Part shown: positions 58,440-64,000 of the stretch, one piece after another
How positions within the stretch are numbered: the stretch's first letter is position 1
Layout: the number at the start of each line of letters is the position of its first letter
Assembly (NCBI GenBank): GCA_958295665.1
Contig: OY282560.1
Span: 98,929,930-98,993,929, forward strand
Origin: Tipula vernalis
Taxonomy: Eukaryota > Arthropoda > Insecta > Diptera > Tipulidae
Direction of reading: 5' to 3'
DNA length: 64,000 nucleotides
Position numbers and translations under genes: made by a program
Notes under the pieces: model-generated
What the model saw: only the letters and a program-made list of their open reading frames with translations
Told to the model about the DNA's origin: nothing
Databases searched by the model: none

Positions 58440-59400
58440 TAATCTTCTTTGTTTGTTGGAAGTGAACACAGTTTTATAATGGTTCGCTTTAATATGGAGT
58501 TTGCAGTTTTTATTGTCGCTATCCTGATGTTCCCATCGTCGCCTCTATGAACTTCTACAATTCGGCCCAACGACCATTTGCATGGGGATAAGTTTTGATC
58601 TTTTATTAACACGACATCTCCAGTTTTAAAATTTTTCTCTTGGCTTTTCCATTTGTGTCGCTGCTACAGATGACAAAAATATTCCAGCTGATATCTTTTC
58701 CAAAAAACTTGCAGACGTTTTTGAATGTTTTGCCATCTCGAAAGGCGATTATCTGGTACTTTAAGTAATTCTTCATCGGGAATAGAGTATGGAGTTGCAA
58801 CAATCAAAAAATGGCCCGGTGTAAGAGCATCGATACTGGATTCGTCTTCACCTATTGAATATAGGGGCCTGGAATTTAGTATTGCCTCTATTTGGCACAA
58901 TAGGGTGGCCATCTCTTCGAAAGTAAGGTGTACATTTCTTGTCGCAATTAACAGACGAATCTTTACGAATTTGACCATCGCTTCCCATAGACCTCCGAAA
59001 TGAGGCGCAGCAATATTATGCCATTGTATACCCACATTGGATAAATATTCTGGGATTGCATTCTTGAAGTCATTTGCCGCCAAGATTTTCGTTATCTCAT
59101 CAAGTTTTCTTCTGGCTCCCAGAAAATTGGTCCCGTTATCGCTAAATATATGAGCAGGAACCCCTCTTCTTGCTGAAAATCTTCTAAGCACTGCATTAAA
59201 CGCACCTGTGGTCAAGTCGCTTACAAGTTCCAGATGCCCCGCCTTTGTCACCATACACACAAAGACAGCGATGTAAGCCTTAAGTGGTTTCGCTCCTCTT
59301 CCTCGTTTACTTACTATAGTAATGGGCCCCGCATAGTCCACGCCGCATCTACTAAATGGCCTGGAAGGGTGGATTTGCTCGGCTGGCAGATTTGACATGA
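58440..59400 (-). pseudogene. BEL/Pao integrase core and C-terminal domain
   Basis: The catalytic triad is present: Asp in CGVDYAGP (near 59340), Asp in HIFSDNGTNFLGAR (near 59140), Glu in FGGLWEAMVKF (near 58990). The C-terminal region (VPDNRLSRWQNIQKRLQVFW) continues after a TAG at about 58664 as QRHKWKSQEKNFKTGDVVLI and PCKWSLGRIVEVHRGDDGNI to about 58440. A single stop separates two otherwise open frames. Upstream sequence belongs to the same element. Confidence 0.92.
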
Positions 59401-60126
59401 TCGGTTGGCTTGTTTTAGCTCGTATTCGGGTACATATTACACAGTTTCGTAATATATAGTATACCGCACCATATTTCTATTATTGTGTGACGTCAACGAA
59501 GGACCAGAATGGAAATTTCGTTTATGAACGTGAGAGATAATCAGTTTGCCCAATTTATGAGATTTGGGTAAAATCACTTGATGCATTTTGTTGTATGCAA
59601 CATTCGCCTTCTCCAATCGTCCACCAACTCGCAGTACACCATCTGAATCTATGAATGGACTCAATGATTCCAGTTTACTTCCTCTGGGAACACAGCCATA
59701 TTTGCGAAGATGATTTAATTCAGGTTTAAATTCTTGCCCCTGAACGCATTTGAGGCATGCATTTGTCGCTTCTCTCAGCTCTTGGACTGAAACACCTGAT
59801 TTTTTTACCGAGTGATTTGTCTTCGCATTGTGAATAAACCGGAACATGTACGCCAGGACTCTTCGCAATTTCGGGAAAGACGACATCTTAGAAATTCGCT
59901 GCTCAATTAACCCTGTTTCAATCATTGCATTACAGTTCGCCAATGGATAGATTTTTCGCTGTTCTTGATGTAATTCGACCTCTAGTTTACTTGAAATTGG
60001 CCATTTCTCTTTCGTTTGTCGCAGCCAGATTGGCCCTTCCCACCATAATTTGGACTTTACAAGAGCTATGGGTTGTAATCCTCTCGATGCAGGATCAGCA
60101 GGGTTTTGTTCTGACGGTACGTAGTT
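59401..60126 (-). pseudogene. BEL/Pao integrase N-terminal region
   Basis: The segment reads SEQNPADPASRGLQPIALVK and LWWEGPIWLRQTKE near 60050-60120. The frame 59943-59437 follows with LRRVLAYMFRFIHNAKTNHS, FIDSDGVLRVGGRLEKANVA and HKLGKLIISHVHKRNFHSGP. A frameshift near 59470 separates it from the integrase core. Confidence 0.9.
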
Positions 60127-60549
60127 TCAATTAGCCGACGGTACACTTTCCAGGATTTCACTGACTTTATTGGACACAAAGGTTTTCCATCGTGACGGAT
60201 AGTCAGATAACCATGCAAGCACGATCTGGGAGTCTGACCAGGCATACACTTTGGTTTCTTCTTTTATAACCGCCATCACGTTTTTTAATAGCTTCGCCAG
60301 TAAAACCGCCGCACAAAGTTCAAGCCTTGGTAGCGTTATCTGCTGTAACGGTGCTACTTTAGTTTTCGCCGCTGCATATGCTCTCTCACTCGCCTCGCTA
60401 AACCCATGCAGTTCTACTTTGGTCTCATATTTAACTCGTCTCGGTATTTTGATTTCTTCTAGCTCGTTCAACTCACTTCTCACTTTAGCCCATCGTCTTG
60501 CTGTTTCATCTGGTAAAAGATTATCCCATTCAAGCTTTTCCAACCACAA
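60127..60549 (-). pseudogene. BEL/Pao RNase H
   Basis: An open frame reads WAKVRSELNELEEIKIPRRV, ELHGFSEASERAYAAA, LPRLELCAAVLLAKLL and AWSDSQIVLAWLSDYPSRWK. The first acidic position is Glu in FSEAS where Asp is usual (FSDAS in the plus-strand copy at 43265), and several residues after AYAAA are deleted. A stop (after SVPSAN) lies before the integrase N-terminal segment. Confidence 0.9.
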
Positions 60550-61143
60550 TCGTTGGAATATTATTTTTAATATAATCGTGACTGGCGATAAAAATTCAAG
60601 TGGATCGACAATCTTCGAAGACTCTTACAGCATCTTCCTCTTTGTACGTACCGACTCAGCTAACAAATTCACTTTAAATGAGAACGCATCCATTAAAGGA
60701 TTCCATTGAAGTCCCAAAACTTTGATCGTGCATGAATCACCCATGCATATCGTCTTATCAGCGTCAGATTCTGATAATTTTGGTAGATTTGACTTCCATT
60801 TTCGGAGATGAAATCCTCCCTCCATCAATGCATTAACCATTTCCAATTTTAAACTTTGTATTTCGTCAACATGATCCGCGCCGGAAAGAAAATCATCCAC
60901 ATAGAACTCTGTTTTTATAGCGGATGAAGCCAGTGGATGTATGTATTGGATATCGCTCGCCAACTGATGGAGTGTTCTTATGGCCAATAATGGTGCTGAC
61001 GCTGTACCGTAGGTGGCCGTACTCAGTTTATATATCACCACCTCTTGATTTGGGCGTAATCGCCATAAAATTCGCTGGTAGTTCTCGTGGCTTTCTGACA
61101 TCTTGACCTGCCGAAACATCTTCTCGATGTCTGCAGTCATCAC
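60550..61143 (-). pseudogene. BEL/Pao reverse transcriptase core
   Basis: MMTADIEKMFRQVKMSESHE (first catalytic Asp), YGTASAPLLAIRTLHQLASD and TEFYVDDFLSGADHVDE (YVDD box near 60895) are intact in one 172-codon frame (61143-60625). LRKWKSNLPKLSESDADKT and TIKVLGLQWNPLMDAFSFKV follow. A shifted frame with DPLEFLSPVTIILKIIFQRL leads into RNase H. Confidence 0.93.
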
Positions 61144-61149
61144 AAATTT

Positions 61150-61710
61150 GTAAGTTCGGAATCTCGTTCGGAATCTCGCAATTTTTCATTTAATGAAACC
61201 CCGCTCGAGGATTTGGCAGAGCCATCAAAAACCACTCTTATTTTTGTGGTTTCTTTATCTTTCCTTATCACAGCATGATGTGGTAATTAGTAACACTCCT
61301 CTTCACGTAAATAAACTTCCTTTACATCAATTTTCTTCATATGACCCAGTTGCACGTATTCCTTCATGAACCGTTTGTATTCCGCCTTCAGTTTCGGATT
61401 TAAATTCAGACGTTTCTCCAACGTGTAAAACCTCCGTAGAGCATCATTGTAAAAGTTGCCCAATTTTGGGGTGTTTTCCTTAAACGGTAATTGTACCGTG
61501 TACCTTTCGGAATCGTCTCGTGAAAACGTTGAAGCAAAGTCTTTCTCGCATGCTGTTTCCTCAGGAGTGTAATGCTGTTCCTTCCTTGGTTCGTCGAGTT
61601 CCCAAAACCGTCGAAGAGTTTCATCAATATTTGTCTCTAACTCGACTTTAAATGTAGTCGCTAAACCATAGATATTTTCGGCACTCGTTGAAGAACCCCT
61701 TATATGAATT
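61150..61710 (-). pseudogene. BEL/Pao protease-RT linker and RT N-terminus
   Basis: The minus strand gives IDETLRRFWELDEPRKEQHY, ACEKDFASTFSRDDSERYTV, NFYNDALRRFYTLEKRLNLN and EYKRFMKEYVQLGHMKKIDV. The RT N-terminus near 61200 contains a 12-base tandem duplication (GATTCCGAACGA repeated) and a stop before the RT core. The element stops being recognisable near 61710, so protease and gag are missing. Confidence 0.88.
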
Positions 61711-62935
61711 GAAAATAACTCTTTGTTAAATAGGTATATGTTTAATTTGAATAAAATCAGCGCTATTTAAACTAATAAACGAAACGCTTAAATACATATC
61801 TACCATTCCACCGGCTCTACACGTACAGTTTATTATTCTTATTAAAAAATTGGTTAAAACCACCCGATGTTCCGCACTCAATGCCACGATGGGCCCATGG
61901 TGCAAACCAGTGATTCTATCCTAAATCGCGAAATGGAGTTGTAACCTTAATAAACTGAAGTAGTTTAGGCAAGGAAGACAGCGATCTTCAGCAATAGACC
62001 TAGAATCAAATAATTGCAACCTAACTCCGTTGAAAGAAAGACATCTGCACATGAAGTGAATGCAGTCATCATCGTTGACCAGCAAGAGTCGCGATCTCTC
62101 GAGACTCTTAACTGGTTCAAGCCAACCTAGTGGCATTCAGCTACCGGCAGCTACCAGTAGCAAGTCATTATTGTTTTAATTCACTTATAGCACAGTTTTA
62201 AATCGCCTTCTTAACAAAGTTAAATGGTAAGGAAGCAACTGATTCGGGACCGATAAATTTAACCGACTGAAAAATTCAGTCGAAGGCTCGAATTTCTGTG
62301 CGTTGGAATTTTCAATAACGGTCACAGCTAGAACCGTTTATTGCTAGTTATTTTCTGGTATTGAAAAAGTATGTGATAACAGGGGCGCCCTGGCTTCAAA
62401 CACTTTTAATTTTTTACGCTACGTGGGGATCTCGGTTTCGATTCACAGTGGTGGCTATACGAAATGTGTTATGTTGGATGTTTTATTGTAAATGTAGTAA
62501 TTTCTTGTAAATGTAATAATAGGGTTTCCTCCAAAAGACATTAAATCCACTGTAAGAGTAAAAAAGTGGTGTTGTTAAGAGAACTACCGTGTGTAAGGAA
62601 AATTCATTTCGCACCCGGAAATATTAACAATTAAGTCAATAGAAAAGGGTACCCGAGCCTAAACGTTCAAGCAAAATAAGCGCGACTTAAAGGTTCTGCT
62701 TCTCTACTTGGGCGCAATAGAAATGGTTTAAGCCCTAGGTTTTTAACTACATAAAGAAGCCTACTAGATATTGCCGTTTAGTTATCGAAAAAGCTTCAAA
62801 TGCTGTTATTTGTTGTGTAGTTTTACCTAAAATGGGAAAGCATTTAAATGCTGTTGAATTTTCTCACCAAATAAGCACCAATATATTTACATAAATAAAA
62901 TGTAAAGGGCTCATACCTCATGAGGTGATCAGAAA
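61711..62935. other. Spacer, no gene recognised
   Basis: No domain identified. Short reverse frames (for example 61921-62136) are of unknown significance. Confidence 0.4.
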
Positions 62936-63150
62936 CTCGGTCTTCAAAAGTATTTCAACTCCCAAATCAATCCCTAACTGAACCTCTTAAGTCAATCTTC
63001 AGCTCAATTTAAAACTCAAACTCCAACACAATCCTAACCACAATCATCAAATCAACTTTCAAATCAGCCCTTAACATAACCCCAAACTAAACCTCAAATA
63101 ATTTCCTAACCGAACAGCTCACTTAACCCCAATGAAAGCTAACTAAACTC
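62936..63150. repeat. G-poor, strand-asymmetric low-complexity tract
   Basis: The plus strand consists of AAATCAA, CTAACC and ACTCAAACTCC-like words and has only a few G per 60 bases. The bias continues into the TACCATC repeat at 63155-63300. Confidence 0.6.
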
Positions 63151-63154
63151 TAAT

Positions 63155-63300
63155 TCACCATCGTACCATAACAGCAACGTACCATCATACCAGCATACGT
63201 ACCATCGTACCATCATAACCTTAAACAATCATTCCATCATACCATTAATCCATTATAACATCATACTTTCATTACACTACCCGATTAAACCATTACACAA
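63155..63300. repeat. TACCATCR degenerate tandem repeat
   Basis: Words such as CGTACCATCATACC and CCATCATACCATTAATCC repeat imperfectly. The repeat abuts a gypsy gag relic. Compare the reverse-sense repeat at 1325-1550. Confidence 0.65.
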
Positions 63301-63785
63301 TGGTATATCACTGGAATAAATCCAATCATTTGTTAGCGGCTCACGCATTTCAATTATACAAAACAAATTTTTGTTTTGTGCGTCAATGGCTATTGAATCT
63401 GGCTGGGCAATTAACGCAATTTTGAATGTGACGTAGCGCGTCAGAAGGCCTACGGTCACCAATATCCTGGCCCGTAATGAGAGCTTCCAATTACCTCTCA
63501 GATGACGGCGCTAATCGGTCCAACAAAGTTTTTTTTAAATGAAAATACTGTTCTATGTGTGGGGGATTTGACATGAAGTCTGAGAAGTTGTCACAATTCT
63601 CTGGTGCTAATGATGACAGAGTATGTAAATATTTTGCTTTCTCAGATTTTACACCTTGAAGGTCAAACTGAATTTCAGCCAGCAAAAACCAATTGTGTGC
63701 CTTTTGAGGGTGCTTGCATCCCCGTCTCCATCTGTTGGGGTTGTGGTGGATTGATCTCGGTTTTCTTTTCTTCGCCGTTGACCAT
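63275..63785 (-). pseudogene. Ty3/gypsy gag relic
   Basis: A possible start ATG at 63785-63783 (minus strand) opens a Gln/Pro-rich N-terminus (MVNGEEKKTEINPPQPQQME). A shifted frame then reads LAEIQFDLQGVKSEKAKYLH, NPPHIEQYFHLKKTLLDRL and, after a stop, LEALITGQDIGDRRPSDALR followed by HIQNCVN. This is the capsid-region signature of insect gypsy-like elements. Internal sequence is missing between the N-terminus and IQFDLQG. A stop follows LAPSSER near 63490. Confidence 0.85.
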
Positions 63786-64000
63786 TTTAGAAATATGAGT
63801 TTAATTCTCTTAAAGAATGTTTGTTTCTAGCGAGTAATGAGATCAAAAACAATCAATATGAAATGAAAATAGAGAAATAGAAAGATAATATCAAAGAACA
63901 CTCTGGGAAAATCAATGAAACTGGCGCTTTTCCAATTGCCTGGCCTCGACATTATATGCGAAACATCAACTGGGTACAATCGCCCATTCATCGTACAATC
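63786..64000. other. Region upstream of gypsy gag, no gene recognised
   Basis: AT-rich. It could be the 5' leader of the gypsy element, but no primer-binding site or LTR was identified. Confidence 0.35.

Overview
The window is about 64 kb of AT-rich animal DNA, almost certainly from an insect (a dipteran would fit, but the species cannot be fixed from sequence alone). The reasons are: one exon bounded by canonical splice sites, a tRNA-derived SINE, I-clade non-LTR elements with TAA-type tails, Ty3/gypsy and BEL/Pao retrotransposons, Helitron, Tc1/mariner and hAT relics, and a complex satellite. There are no operons, no prokaryote-like gene density and no recognisable rRNA or stand-alone tRNA gene. 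Only one piece of a probable single-copy host gene is visible, an exon at 18984-19650 (+). Nearly everything else recognisable is mobile or repetitive DNA, most of it broken by stops, frameshifts and nested insertions.

Layout. 1-1320 is a Ty3/gypsy RT-RNase H relic (-). 2462-3924 is a 5'-truncated non-LTR element (+) with a 12-bp target duplication. 5.2-6.0 kb holds satellite monomers in alternating orientation. 7293-7642 is a full SINE with a 12-bp target duplication. 8.5-17.25 kb is a satellite domain whose core, 9045-14878, is a 491-bp higher-order repeat made of four ~108-bp monomers plus one 58-bp deleted monomer. A Tc1-like element (15114-16704) sits inside that satellite. 18984-19650 is the host exon. 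21.5-23.8 kb holds three copies of a ~0.6-0.7 kb segment. 23.8-25.3 kb is an I-clade element (-). 26.6-28.1 kb is a Helitron relic (-). 28807-29037 is a hAT-type MITE. 31.5-35.6 kb is a second I-clade copy (-), split by a Tc1-like element and by a 90-bp hAT-type MITE.

36.6-46.5 kb reads as one BEL/Pao element (+) broken into pieces. The interruptions are a fold-back insertion, a second fold-back-like element made of short repeats, unassigned DNA that includes a third I-clade fragment, and a 2.5-kb DNA transposon. That transposon has ~310-bp inverted repeats and carries a degenerate cysteine-motif protein of a family I cannot name. 48.7-50.8 kb carries two large palindromes of one fold-back family, each with an ~8-bp target duplication. 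51.2-52.75 kb is a non-LTR RT (+) interrupted by a gypsy 3' end and LTR (-). It is followed by mariner relics (52.8-53.4 and 54.4-54.8 kb), with a non-LTR endonuclease start (+) between them. 57.0-58.2 kb is a non-coding element with long inverted ends. 58.4-61.7 kb is a nearly complete BEL/Pao pol (-). 63.3-63.8 kb is a gypsy gag relic (-).

The target duplications and resumed reading frames allow many insertions to be ordered in time. The most distinctive structures are the higher-order satellite, the fold-back families, and the long-inverted-repeat transposon at 43.6-46.1 kb.
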